Shown: positions 1 to 7,452, counted from the first letter of the stretch. The stretch: 11,646 nucleotides of DNA from Robiginitomaculum sp. (GCA_026982235.1 JALSHM010000395.1:1-11646); one strand, 5' to 3'. Numbers and translations are program-made. The notes: generated by a model not told the origin, from the letters alone.

Positions 1-436
1 GACCGTCCGGGAGATACTTCTCGATATGGGCAAAATCTTGATCCTTACAGCCCGCATTGACCACAATATAAATCCAGTGCTGATGCGTATCCAAACCAAG
101 ACGGCTGACCATTAGGTCGTCGAGAATGCCGCCGTCTGCGTTGAGAAACTGCGTATAGCGTTGCTGGCCGGGTTCTAAAGATTGCACATCACACGGCACC
201 AAAGTTTCCAAAAACTTCGCTGCCGTCTCGAACGCGCCATCATCGGCAATTATAAATGCCTGCCCCATATGGGAAACATCAAACAGTCCAGCATTCTTGC
301 GCGTCCATAAATGCTCCTTCATCACGCCCAGCGGATATTGCACAGGCATAGCATAGCCCGCGAACGGCACCATTTTTGCACCGTGCCCTACATGAAAATC
401 GTAAAGTTTTGTTCGCTTAATTTCATTACCGCTCAT
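1..436 (-). CDS. gcvT: Aminomethyltransferase, glycine cleavage system T protein (5' part only)
   Basis: GcvT transfers the methylene group from the aminomethyl-lipoyl arm of the H protein to tetrahydrofolate and releases ammonia, as part of cytoplasmic glycine cleavage. Only the first 145 residues are visible and the gene runs off the left edge. The translation begins MSGNEIKRTKLYDFHVGHGA and shows the family hallmarks: the KMVPFAGYAMPVQYP segment (residues 21-35), GLFDVSHMG (50-58), GGILDDLMV (102-110, containing the conserved aspartates), and VVNAG (125-129). The ATG at 436-434 is chosen because a GAGGAAAG Shine-Dalgarno stretch lies 8 bases upstream and the family N-terminus fits. The gene is preceded by a tandem glycine riboswitch, so expression is almost certainly controlled by glycine. 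I see no frameshift. The family call is secure; nothing can be said about the C-terminal half or about gcvH and gcvP, which would lie further left. Confidence 0.96.
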   Translation of the reverse strand, partial: MSGNEIKRTKLYDFHVGHGAKMVPFAGYAMPVQYPLGVMKEHLWTRKNAGLFDVSHMGQAFIIADDGAFETAAKFLETLVPCDVQSLEPGQQRYTQFLNADGGILDDLMVSRLGLDTHQHWIYIVVNAGCKDQDFAHIEKYLPDG

Positions 437-490
437 CTGACACACTTTCCTCAACACACAATCGACCACTCGGCCTCGATACTTTGTGTC
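437..490 (-). promoter_or_regulatory. gcvT ribosome binding site and possible riboswitch expression platform
   Basis: This is the leader between the second glycine aptamer and the gcvT ATG. A GAGGAAAG ribosome binding site lies at 452-445 (minus). The RNA segment GACACA (490-485) can pair with UGUGUC (444-439), which would enclose the Shine-Dalgarno in a hairpin loop next to the start codon. The overlapping ACACAA (489-484) can instead pair with UUGUGU (461-456), leaving the Shine-Dalgarno outside. The two pairings are mutually exclusive. No U-rich intrinsic terminator is present, so if this leader is the switch, control is probably at translation. The pairings are read directly from the sequence; their use in the cell is inferred. 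Confidence 0.5.
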
Positions 491-492
491 CC

Positions 493-673
493 CGCTGTCG
501 TCAGATAATCAACCTGAGAGATTCACGACCATAAAGCCCGCTTACTCCTTCGGTGCAGGCATGTGGCCTGCTTTCCAGCGTGTAGAATTTCCCGACGGTC
601 CTTGGTGCCTGAGAGTTTCCGGGACGGTTGCTCCTTCGGCGGCGTAAGAATACGCGCTCTCCCACTGGGAAAT
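493..673 (-). promoter_or_regulatory. Tandem glycine riboswitch (two aptamers)
   Basis: On the minus strand this leader holds two consecutive glycine aptamers. Aptamer 1 is closed by AUUUCCC (673-667) pairing with GGGAAAU (593-587). It contains the GGGAGAGC start, the conserved GCCGAAGGAGCAA core and the ACUCUCAGGCACCAAGGACCG segment. Aptamer 2 is closed by CGCUG (580-576) pairing with CAGCG (497-493), with the core GCACCGAAGGAGUAAGCGGG, then AAUCUCUCAGGU and GACAGCGGGG. The duplicated CCGAAGGAG and CUCUCAGG blocks are diagnostic of the glycine riboswitch family. It sits directly upstream of gcvT, the classic target, where glycine binding usually turns on glycine cleavage. Short open frames crossing this interval are chance. 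Confidence 0.95.
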
Positions 674-682
674 ATTTAAATA

Positions 683-710
683 TTTGTAAATAGGATTCGC
701 TGGGAGTCAA
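683..710 (-). promoter_or_regulatory. Putative sigma-70-type promoter for the riboswitch-gcvT transcript
   Basis: Minus-strand TTGACT (710-705) resembles a -35 box, and TACAAA (688-683) resembles a -10 box after a 16-base spacer. Initiation would fall near 676, almost exactly where the first riboswitch stem begins (673), which supports the assignment. I see no terminator between the argS stop (731) and this site, so read-through from argS is also possible. Confidence 0.45.
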
Positions 711-730
711 ATAAAATTGTCGGCAAACAC

Positions 731-2503
731 CTACATTCGTTCAGGCGTTTCTATGCCTAATAAACCAAGACCGAGTTCCAGTTGTTTCAGGGTCAGCGCG
801 GCTAGGGCTAGTCTTGAAGCTTTAATTTCGTCCGGTACATTATCTGCCAAAACCGGGCAGTCTGCGTAAAACTTCGAGAAGGCTTGCGCCAAACTATATA
901 CATGGTCGCACAAAATATGCGGCATACGCTTAGCTTCGGCGGCTGCTAAGGCCCGGTTGAAACTGTCGAGCATCAGCACAAGGTTTTGCTCCGCCTTTTG
1001 CGTGGGTAAAATTTCGCCAGGTTCAACGCCTCTCTTTTTAGCCTTACGCAATAGGGATTTTATCCGCACAGCCGCATAGAGAAGATACGGCCCGGTTTTC
1101 CCCTCGAAGGACACGAAACGGTCTATATCAAAAATATAATTGGTCGTGCGCTGGTTTTGCAAATCTGCAAATTTCAGAGCCGCCATGCCGACTTTATTGG
1201 CAATATCCGCTTGCTCCGCCGCTTCGAAATCTTGGCCTATTCCCGATTTTTCCAGCCGCTTCGCCGCCGCCTCGCGCATCATATTGGTGAGGTCGGATAA
1301 TTTCAAGACACCGCCAGACCGGGTCGTAAATGGCTTACCGTCTTTGCCGTTCACGGTGCCAAAACCAAGATGTTCTAATTGATCGCGCTGATACCAGCCG
1401 GCTTTGACCGCCGCGCGGAACACCTGCTCGAAATGGGTGGCTTGACGCTGATCCACCACATATAAAACACTGTCAGGGTCAATTTCTCGTTTACGGTCAA
1501 GCAAAGTCGCCAGATCCGTGGTATGATAAAGCACAGCCCCCGTTCGCGCCCGTAACATAACGGGAGGGATGCCTTTGCGTTTTTCCCCGTCGTAATTATC
1601 GTCTACAGGAATGATCAAAGCCCCGTCGCTTTCTTCGGTTATGCCTTGGGCTTTCATGGCGTCAATCATGCCCGGTATCAGCGGATCAACACTGGCCTCC
1701 CCCTTCCATAAATCAAATTCCACGCCGAGATCGCCATATCCTTGCTTGAGATATGCAATGGAAATACGGATAAAATGTTCGAGTAGCGCACGGTATCCTG
1801 GCCGTCCGGCTTGCAGTTCAGCAGTCGCCAATTGGGATTTTTTGAGGCGCTGCGGGTCGGACTTGGACTTGGCACTGGCTTGCGGATAGAGCCGTGCCAT
1901 ATCGTCCATAGTCACCGGGCTTTGATCGGGATAACCATCCACAATATCCGCATCAAAATAAACCAGGTCGGGCTGCTCTTCCTCCAGTTCGGAAATCAGG
2001 TGCCCCATTTGTAGCCCCCAATCGCCCAAATGCACATCACCAATAACCTTATGCCCGCGTGCGCGTAAAATACGCTTAAGGGATTCGCCGATAACCGCCG
2101 AGCGCAAATGCCCCACATGCATGGGTTTGGCCACATTAGCACCGCCGTAATCAATGACAATGGTCGCAAGCTTATCCGCATCTCGGATACCGGTGCGTGG
2201 GTCGGCGGCCAAGTCCTTGACCCGGCGCTTGACCAGCGCATCGCTAGGGGTCAGGTTGATAAAGCCGGGGCCGGCAATTTCGGCCAAAGCAATATCCGGA
2301 TTGCCGTCTAATGTCTCGACCACAAAGGCGGCAATATCGCGGGGTGATTTCTTGGCCAATTTGGCGGCAGCCAATGCGCCATTACACTGAAAAGGTGCGG
2401 ATTTATCTGATTCGGTGACACGCCCATACGCCGTAGGCAAATCCATGGCCGCAAATGCCGCCCCAAGATGCGCGGATAAGGTCTGCAATACAGATTGGGA
2501 CAT
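731..2503 (-). CDS. argS: Arginine--tRNA ligase
   Basis: ArgS charges tRNA(Arg) with arginine using ATP; it is a class I synthetase of the cytoplasm. The 590-residue length is normal. Visible parts are the N-terminal additional domain (about 1-110), the class I signature PMHVGHLRS (127-135, HVGH at 129-132) followed by HLGDWG (158-163), and the catalytic Rossmann fold. The KMSKS-equivalent loop is degenerate, FTTRSGG (392-398), which is usual for bacterial ArgS. The C-terminal anticodon-binding helical domain includes NYIFDIDRFVSFEGKTGPYL and ends in the characteristic PERM. The start is 5 bp after the stop of the upstream lipoprotein gene, so the two are probably co-transcribed. In many alphaproteobacteria argS lies downstream of a dGTPase gene and upstream of a SPOR-domain gene; neither flanks it here. 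Confidence 0.98.
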   Translation of the reverse strand: MSQSVLQTLSAHLGAAFAAMDLPTAYGRVTESDKSAPFQCNGALAAAKLAKKSPRDIAAFVVETLDGNPDIALAEIAGPGFINLTPSDALVKRRVKDLAADPRTGIRDADKLATIVIDYGGANVAKPMHVGHLRSAVIGESLKRILRARGHKVIGDVHLGDWGLQMGHLISELEEEQPDLVYFDADIVDGYPDQSPVTMDDMARLYPQASAKSKSDPQRLKKSQLATAELQAGRPGYRALLEHFIRISIAYLKQGYGDLGVEFDLWKGEASVDPLIPGMIDAMKAQGITEESDGALIIPVDDNYDGEKRKGIPPVMLRARTGAVLYHTTDLATLLDRKREIDPDSVLYVVDQRQATHFEQVFRAAVKAGWYQRDQLEHLGFGTVNGKDGKPFTTRSGGVLKLSDLTNMMREAAAKRLEKSGIGQDFEAAEQADIANKVGMAALKFADLQNQRTTNYIFDIDRFVSFEGKTGPYLLYAAVRIKSLLRKAKKRGVEPGEILPTQKAEQNLVLMLDSFNRALAAAEAKRMPHILCDHVYSLAQAFSKFYADCPVLADNVPDEIKASRLALAALTLKQLELGLGLLGIETPERM

Positions 2504-2508
2504 AACGG

Positions 2509-3102
2509 CTAGTTTTTACCTGCCGACACGCGGAACCGCTTGCCATCTGCATTAAAGGCGATTTGTTCAGGTGTCAGTTCAAAGCCAACGATGATTTCAA
2601 AATTGGCACCGGATGTGTTCTCATTCGCCCTTGGAATAACAATATCTCCAATTTCTTCGGTCAGTTCCACCACGTCTACACCTTCGGGAAATGTGACCAC
2701 AATCGGGAAGACTTGCTTCTCAATGACTTCAATGTCTTTGCGGGTTACGGCAACAAAATACTCATAGGTGGCCGTGCGCCCCGTTGCTGCAGGGCCGCGC
2801 CCAAAGGCAATATCCAGCGATAAATCAGAATGGATTGGCTGGCTACCCACATAGCGGCACAAACTGCGTACTTTGTTAATCTCAGCAGTGTAGCCAACAT
2901 TCGCAAAGGATTCAGAGCCTTTGAACTCTACGAGGCGCGAGGCTTCATAAAGCGCAAATGCCACAGGACACGGGCCGGGGTTCTTCTCGGCTTCTTCACC
3001 AACTTCCAGAATTTTTTTGGCGGTTGAACACCCGGACAGGCCGATACTTGCCACCGCTATTGCAGCGAGTGCGAGCTTGGAAAAATTTTTCAAAAAGCGC
3101 AT
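2509..3102 (-). CDS. Predicted lipoprotein of unknown function
   Basis: I do not recognise a named domain. The 197-residue product has a positively charged N-terminus, a hydrophobic stretch (about 9-22) and a lipobox LSGC with the acylated cysteine at 25, so it should be an Lsp-processed lipoprotein anchored in a membrane. Residue 26 is serine, not aspartate, which by the enteric rule favours the outer membrane. Mature-domain cysteines at 45 and 82 could form a disulfide. Distinctive segments include AFGRGPAA (99-106), YEYFVAVTR (113-121), DIVIPRA (153-159) and a C-terminal FELTPEQIAFNADGKRFRV. The protein alternates short strands and looks like a compact beta-rich periplasmic domain. I recall similar proteins in Caulobacterales-like genomes but cannot name the family. 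An AGGAA ribosome binding site lies 5 bases upstream of the ATG. It is probably first in an operon with argS. Confidence 0.85.
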   Translation of the reverse strand: MRFLKNFSKLALAAIAVASIGLSGCSTAKKILEVGEEAEKNPGPCPVAFALYEASRLVEFKGSESFANVGYTAEINKVRSLCRYVGSQPIHSDLSLDIAFGRGPAATGRTATYEYFVAVTRKDIEVIEKQVFPIVVTFPEGVDVVELTEEIGDIVIPRANENTSGANFEIIVGFELTPEQIAFNADGKRFRVSAGKN

Positions 3103-3147
3103 AAAAATTCCTGTTTAAACCAGTTTGGCCTATTTGTTATTGCCACC

Positions 3148-3175
3148 CGTATAAGCTATAGCGGGCGCGTTTCAA
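3148..3175 (-). promoter_or_regulatory. Putative promoter for the lipoprotein-argS unit
   Basis: In the divergent spacer (3103-3244) the minus strand shows TTGAAA (3175-3170) as a -35 candidate and TATACG (3153-3148) as a -10 candidate, with a 16-base spacer. This would give a leader of about 40 bases before the ATG at 3102. I could not find an equally convincing promoter for ispH on the plus strand of the same spacer. Confidence 0.4.
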
Positions 3176-3244
3176 GTCTGCTATAGATTTTATCTGTAAT
3201 TTCGTCCAACTGCAATGGGGCTAAACCAATCTAATGGGAATTTA

Positions 3245-4213
3245 ATGTCCAAACCAACTCTCACACTTCTGCTGGCCAGCCCGCGCGGGTTTTGCGCTGG
3301 TGTTGACCGCGCCATCCAAATCGTCGAGCAAGCTATAGCAAAGCACGGCGCCCCGGTCTATGTGCGCCACGAAATCGTCCATAATCGCCATGTTGTCGAG
3401 CGGTTGGAGAAAATGGGCGCCGTTTTTGTTGACGAGTTAGACGCCTGTCCGGATGACCGCCCCGTCGTGTTTTCTGCCCATGGTGTGCCCAAACGTGTCC
3501 CCGCAGCTGCCCGCGCCCGCAATATGATTTATTTTGACGCCACTTGCCCGCTCGTGTCCAAAGTCCATATCGAAGCCGAGCGTCACTTTGCCATGGGGCG
3601 CGAAATCTTGCTGATTGGACACAAAGGCCACCCAGAGGTTATTGGTACTATGGGGCAACTTGCAAGCGGGGCTATCACATTGATTGAAACCGAAGAAGAC
3701 GCCCACACCTATGAGGCCGAAAATCCAGACAATATCGCTATCGTTACCCAAACAACCTTGTCAATAGACGACACGGCAGGGATTATTGCCGTGCTTAAGA
3801 ACCGCTTTCCGACTATGGCCATGCCCCATAAGGAAGACATTTGTTACGCCACCACCAACCGCCAAGCCGCCATTAAAGCCATTGCCGCGCGCTGTGATCT
3901 CTTACTGGTCATTGGTGGTCATAATTCGTCTAACTCTTTACGTTTGGTTGAAGTTGGGCGCAAGGCGGGGGCGGACAAAGCCATTCTCATTGCGGATGCA
4001 CGGGCTATTGATTGGAATATGTTGGAGGACATAAAAACCCTTGGCCTATCGGCAGGTGCCAGCGCACCTGAAAACTTGACGGACGGGGTGATTGCTGCAC
4101 TACGGAGCCGATTTGATGTTCAGATGGAACCGGTTGAAGTGACCAAAGAATCCGTTGTGTTTCGCCTGCCCCGCAGTTTGCGAGATGATCAGCCTGGATT
4201 GGTAAAAACATGA
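3245..4213 (+). CDS. ispH: 4-hydroxy-3-methylbut-2-enyl diphosphate reductase (LytB)
   Basis: IspH is the [4Fe-4S] enzyme that reduces HMBPP to IPP and DMAPP, the last step of the MEP isoprenoid pathway. From the chosen start (322 residues) the three cluster-binding cysteines are C17 in RGFCAGVDRA, C101 in ATCPLV and C200 in ICYATTNRQ. Conserved substrate contacts are also present: HEIVHN (42-47), SAHGVP (77-82), GHKGHPEVIGT (125-135) and SAGASAPE near the C-terminus. An upstream in-frame ATG at 3215 would add ten residues (MGLNQSNGNL). I prefer 3245 because MSKPTLTLLLASPRGFCAG matches the usual N-terminus and a GGGA lies just before it, whereas 3215 has no ribosome binding site. The stop overlaps the rnhA start by four bases, indicating co-transcription and probably coupled translation. 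Confidence 0.97.
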   Translation: MSKPTLTLLLASPRGFCAGVDRAIQIVEQAIAKHGAPVYVRHEIVHNRHVVERLEKMGAVFVDELDACPDDRPVVFSAHGVPKRVPAAARARNMIYFDATCPLVSKVHIEAERHFAMGREILLIGHKGHPEVIGTMGQLASGAITLIETEEDAHTYEAENPDNIAIVTQTTLSIDDTAGIIAVLKNRFPTMAMPHKEDICYATTNRQAAIKAIAARCDLLLVIGGHNSSNSLRLVEVGRKAGADKAILIADARAIDWNMLEDIKTLGLSAGASAPENLTDGVIAALRSRFDVQMEPVEVTKESVVFRLPRSLRDDQPGLVKT

Positions 4214-4671
4214 GCCACAAATCGCGCCGAAAATTGGTCATTTATACGGATGGTGCTTGTTCTGGCAATCCCGGCCCCGGCGGCTGGGGGGCTTTGCTTA
4301 AATACGGTAATCACGAAAAAGAAATGTATGGCGGCGAGCAAGACACGACCAATAACCGTATGGAAATGATGGCGGCCATTCAAGCTCTCGAAAGCTTAAA
4401 GCCAGATTATAATGGCAAGATTGAGCTGTGGACAGACAGCAAATATCTAAAAGACGGCATCACTAAATGGATAGTGGGATGGAAAAAACGCGGCTGGAAG
4501 AAAGCCGACAAAAAACCCGTTCTCAATATGGATTTGTGGAAACGCCTAGATGCCGTTGCCGAGGGTAAGTCCATAGACTGGAAATGGGTAAAAGGTCACA
4601 ACGGCGACCCAGGAAATGAACGCGCAGATGAGCTCGCCACAAAAGGCGTAAACAGGCGCGGCGCTCTTTAA
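4210..4671 (+). CDS. rnhA: Ribonuclease HI
   Basis: RNase HI cleaves the RNA strand of RNA-DNA hybrids, removing R-loops and primers in the cytoplasm. The 153-residue protein has the normal bacterial length and a complete active site: D14 in YTDGACSGNPG, E52 in NNRMEMMAAI, D76 in WTDSKYL and D140 in NERADELA, with the product-release histidine H130 in KGHNGD. The basic handle region is present and rich in Trp and Lys (WIVGWKKRGWKKADKKP, 87-103). The ATG overlaps the ispH stop codon (ATGA), so the two genes form one unit; ispH-rnhA adjacency is familiar from alphaproteobacteria. No oddities were seen. Confidence 0.97.
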   Translation: MSHKSRRKLVIYTDGACSGNPGPGGWGALLKYGNHEKEMYGGEQDTTNNRMEMMAAIQALESLKPDYNGKIELWTDSKYLKDGITKWIVGWKKRGWKKADKKPVLNMDLWKRLDAVAEGKSIDWKWVKGHNGDPGNERADELATKGVNRRGAL

Positions 4672-4695
4672 AAGCGGAAAATGCAGACAAATTAG

Positions 4696-4734
4696 CTAGG
4701 GACGCCCCCTAGAGTATCCCATACATAGTGTGGG
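4696..4734 (+). other. Two adjacent small hairpins between rnhA and the PMT-like gene
   Basis: The first inverted repeat is CTAGGG (4696-4701) with CCCTAG (4707-4712) around a 5-base loop. The second is CCCATAC (4718-4724) with GTGTGGG (4728-4734), seven pairs including one G-T, around a 3-base loop. No run of T follows either one, so they are not clear intrinsic terminators. They occupy the 100-bp gap (4672-4771) that separates rnhA from the glycosyltransferase. They may attenuate transcription, protect the ispH-rnhA message or bind a regulator. Confidence 0.4.
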
Positions 4735-4771
4735 CAATATTGCTTGTGCGAAATTATTGTAATGCTATTCA

Positions 4772-6553
4772 ATGTCTATGAAAAAAATAAAGCTTCGTAT
4801 CAGAGACATGACTATGCTGACATTGCTGATATTGGCTATGGCCTTGCCGGGACTGGCTGGCCTGCCCGTGATTGACCGGGACGAAGCACGTTATGCCCAA
4901 GCCAGTGTACAAATGCTGGAAAGCGGGGATTATATCAATATCCACTTCCAAGACCGGGCGCGCAACAAAAAACCAGCCGGCGCCTATTGGGCACAAGTGG
5001 CCAGTGTGAAAGCTTTTTCCGACGTCACAGACCGGACAATATGGGCGCACCGGATACCGTCTGTACTGGCAGCAATTCTGGCAATTCTGGCGACGTATTG
5101 GGGCGGCGTGCGCATGTTAGGTCGCGACAGTGCGCTTTACGGATCGGCATTATTGGCCGTTAGCTTTATCTTTGTTTTCGAAGCCCATATTGCCAAAACC
5201 GATGCGCTATTGCTCGGATTTTCTACACTGGTTCTGGCTAGCTTTGGGCATTTACGCAATGGTGGTGGGCGGCGCTCTGGCCTTTTATTTTGGTTTGCCC
5301 TTGGTATGGCCGTTATGATTAAAGGCCCCATATTACCCACTTTATTAGTGCTGTGTTTGGCGTCTCTGCTTTTATGGGAACGCAAAGCACATTGGTTAAA
5401 ACCCCTCACCTATTGGCCAGGACCGCTTTTATTTTTGCTCATCATCTTACCGTGGTCCGTCTTGATTTGGCGCGAAACTGGTGGCGCGTTTTTCACAGAT
5501 GCCATAGGCGGCGACCTCACCCCAAAACTACAAGGTGCCCATGAAAACCACCCCGGCCCGCCCGGATATTATGTAGGCACAATCTGGCTTGCCTTCTGGC
5601 CTGCATGTTTGTTTTTGTTGTCAGGGCTCGTTTTTGCCATTCGCGCGGCAAGGCGCAAAACGGCTGAAAATGTCAATTTTGATACACCTGTCGCCCGTGC
5701 GGCGCGGCTTTTATTGTGTTGGGGCATTCCGTTTTTCCTCTTACTGGAAATCGTGCCGACCAAATTACCCCACTATACCCTAATCACATTCCCCGCCTTT
5801 GCCCTAATGGCGGGAGCAGCCATTACCACCCTAACTAAGGTCAATGAGTTCACCCTGACCCGGCGCATTGGCGCGGCCTTATTTGCCCTCGTCAGTATTA
5901 TATTGGCCGCCGGGCTATTGTTCGGTCAGTCTTACTATGGAGACTATCCGACATGGGAATTTGCCGTAATGGGACTTGCGATACTTATAAGCCTAATGGC
6001 AGCTTTGTCTTTGTGGAACGGCAAAGCAAAGCGGGCATTTTTTGGGGCACTCTTGACCTCTGCCCTCATCACGATACCAACCTACCAATTCACCTTACCA
6101 TCCCTAAAACAACTTAATATCAGCGCCATGGTGGAAACCGCGTTTCGCGAAAACGGTATCCAAACCCCTGTGACGGATATGACTGTTTTATCTACGCAGT
6201 TCACTGAACCCAGCTTGGTATTCCGCTTGGGCACAGGCATATTACTCGGCAATCCGGACGAGCGGCTCGCGGCACTGGATTTACAAGAAGGCGATATTGT
6301 TATTTTAGATCGAGTAAAACCAGAAACGAATGAATATGAAACCAAGTTAGTTGAAAAACTGGCGGGGCAGAGCCAGTGCCTAACCAGCTTGCAAATTGTC
6401 AATGGCTTTAACTATGCCAAAGGCGACCCTGTCAAACTGGATATTCTCAGAGTAGATAACTGCGCCGTCCCAGGTTTTATTCCGCCCACTATTCCAACCC
6501 CCACTATTCCAACCAAGGCTTCCGAGCCGACAACCACCAAGCCCGACCCATAA
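4772..6553 (+). CDS. Integral-membrane glycosyltransferase, PMT/ArnT (GT39/GT83) type
   Basis: Enzymes of this family use a polyprenyl-phosphate sugar to glycosylate lipid A, other glycolipids or proteins on the periplasmic side of the inner membrane. The 593-residue protein has a first membrane helix at about 14-30, then the hallmark periplasmic loop with the acidic DRDEARYAQA motif (35-44) and DRARNKKPAGAYW (61-73). It also has EAHIAKTDALLLG (137-149), MIKGPI (182-187) and the ArnT-like IVPTKLPHYTLITFPA (327-342), with about ten to twelve membrane segments between 14 and 440. A soluble C-terminal domain follows, ending in a Pro/Thr-rich tail (569-593) that includes two PTIPT units. The substrate cannot be told from sequence; aminoarabinose transfer is only one possibility. 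The ATG at 4772 lacks a clear Shine-Dalgarno; in-frame ATGs at 4778, 4808 and 4814 are alternatives. Its 3' end overlaps the convergent GT2 gene by 50 bp. Confidence 0.9.
   Translation: MSMKKIKLRIRDMTMLTLLILAMALPGLAGLPVIDRDEARYAQASVQMLESGDYINIHFQDRARNKKPAGAYWAQVASVKAFSDVTDRTIWAHRIPSVLAAILAILATYWGGVRMLGRDSALYGSALLAVSFIFVFEAHIAKTDALLLGFSTLVLASFGHLRNGGGRRSGLLFWFALGMAVMIKGPILPTLLVLCLASLLLWERKAHWLKPLTYWPGPLLFLLIILPWSVLIWRETGGAFFTDAIGGDLTPKLQGAHENHPGPPGYYVGTIWLAFWPACLFLLSGLVFAIRAARRKTAENVNFDTPVARAARLLLCWGIPFFLLLEIVPTKLPHYTLITFPAFALMAGAAITTLTKVNEFTLTRRIGAALFALVSIILAAGLLFGQSYYGDYPTWEFAVMGLAILISLMAALSLWNGKAKRAFFGALLTSALITIPTYQFTLPSLKQLNISAMVETAFRENGIQTPVTDMTVLSTQFTEPSLVFRLGTGILLGNPDERLAALDLQEGDIVILDRVKPETNEYETKLVEKLAGQSQCLTSLQIVNGFNYAKGDPVKLDILRVDNCAVPGFIPPTIPTPTIPTKASEPTTTKPDP
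6485..6514 (+). repeat. Perfect 15-bp tandem duplication in the convergent gene overlap
   Basis: CCCACTATTCCAACC occurs twice without a gap (6485-6499 and 6500-6514). In the plus-strand PMT-like gene each copy encodes PTIPT in frame. On the minus strand the second copy supplies the last codons and the TAG stop (6506-6504) of the GT2 gene; the first copy lies just past that stop. Fifteen bases keep both frames intact, so slippage here would change only the length of the tail of the PMT-like protein. Confidence 0.9.
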
Positions 6554-7409
6554 TCGCCATATACATAAAGGGTATGGATAGCACCAATAAAGTTTTGCTC
6601 CACCAATGGGAGGTATAGTCCCAAAAATAGCGCACAAATCCGCGAAATTTATTGCGCTCCACCCGGACAATTCTAGCCTTGGATGTCGAGCCATAATGCA
6701 TGACTTTGGCTTCAGGCACGAAATATACTTCACCGCCTGCAAGTTTTGCCCGCCTGCAAATATCTATGTCTTCCACATGGAGAAAATAACGCTCATCAAA
6801 ACCACCGAGCATCTCAAAACTTTCCCGATCCATCATGAGGCAGGCACCGCTAACAATGGGCATTTCAACGGGTTCGTCCGGCACTGGTAAATGCTCTAAA
6901 TGGATAGATTTGAACCAAGGTAATTTATGCAAAGGCGTGAAACTGACCACAGCAGATAAAGGCGTTAATTCACTACGGCGGGCACCCCTTTGCTCGACCC
7001 CGTTGACGGTTTGTAAATTACCGCCAGCTATCCACGGGCGGGTTAACCCATCGCCGCATTCTGCCAATTCCATGGCGGTGCCTTTTTCGATTACTGCATC
7101 CGGGTTAAGGAACAAGATATAATCACCCTTACTCAATTGGGCACCATAATTACAGGCACGCCCAAAACCAACATTGCCGTGGCCTTGTACAATCCGTATC
7201 CGGCGTTCGCTCTTAGCCAAGGCCCAGAGCCTTTGGCGGGCAGAAACCGTATTGCCATTATCGACGATAATGAGTTCTAGGATATCAGGATCCGCCAATA
7301 CAGCGGGCACAGCTTCCATCAGGGACGGCCCCGTAAAATAGGATACCATCACCACACTAATGCGTTTTTTAAGGTAGCTAACGGGTAGCGGAACCACATT
7401 CGTTGTCAT
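6504..7409 (-). CDS. Glycosyltransferase family 2, rhamnosyltransferase (WbbL)-like
   Basis: This 301-residue enzyme should transfer a sugar from a nucleotide donor onto a growing surface glycan on the cytoplasmic face. The GT-A fold is plain: ISVVMVSYFTG (17-27), LELIIVDNGNT (44-54), VGFGRACNYGA (80-90), the metal/donor motif LFLNPDAVIEKG (99-110), VSGACLMMDRESFEMLGGFDE (186-206) and the catalytic-base region FLHVEDIDICRR (209-220). The order NPDA, GGFDE, EDIDICRR is typical of the WbbL-type branch of GT2, often called rhamnosyltransferases, but the sugar is not determined by sequence. A hydrophobic segment near the C-terminus (about 272-290) probably tethers it to the membrane. It lies downstream of the ligase-like gene, separated by 98 bp, and its last 50 bp overlap the convergent PMT-like gene. 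The start at 7409 has only a weak AGG upstream. Confidence 0.92.
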   Translation of the reverse strand: MTTNVVPLPVSYLKKRISVVMVSYFTGPSLMEAVPAVLADPDILELIIVDNGNTVSARQRLWALAKSERRIRIVQGHGNVGFGRACNYGAQLSKGDYILFLNPDAVIEKGTAMELAECGDGLTRPWIAGGNLQTVNGVEQRGARRSELTPLSAVVSFTPLHKLPWFKSIHLEHLPVPDEPVEMPIVSGACLMMDRESFEMLGGFDERYFLHVEDIDICRRAKLAGGEVYFVPEAKVMHYGSTSKARIVRVERNKFRGFVRYFWDYTSHWWSKTLLVLSIPFMYMAIMGRAWWLSARKPWLE

Positions 7410-7452
7410 ATCGACCTATATCTTTCCGACCCCCAGCGGACTCAATTAAGCA

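Noticed and set aside
501..710. Minus-strand open frame of 69 codons across the gcvT leader
   Set aside because: It lies wholly over the tandem glycine riboswitch and its promoter. The conserved RNA elements explain the sequence, and the translation resembles nothing.
1302..1334. Apparent loss of the KMSKS motif in ArgS
   Set aside because: The degenerate FTTRSGG loop is ordinary for bacterial arginyl-tRNA synthetases, so it is not a sign of inactivation.
3215..3244. Ten-residue N-terminal extension of IspH
   Set aside because: No ribosome binding site precedes the ATG at 3215 and the added residues do not fit the family start; 3245 is preferred, though not proven.
5130..5544. Overlapping open frames on both strands inside the PMT-like gene
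   Set aside because: They have no plausible starts or recognisable features and are shadows of the well-supported membrane protein frame.
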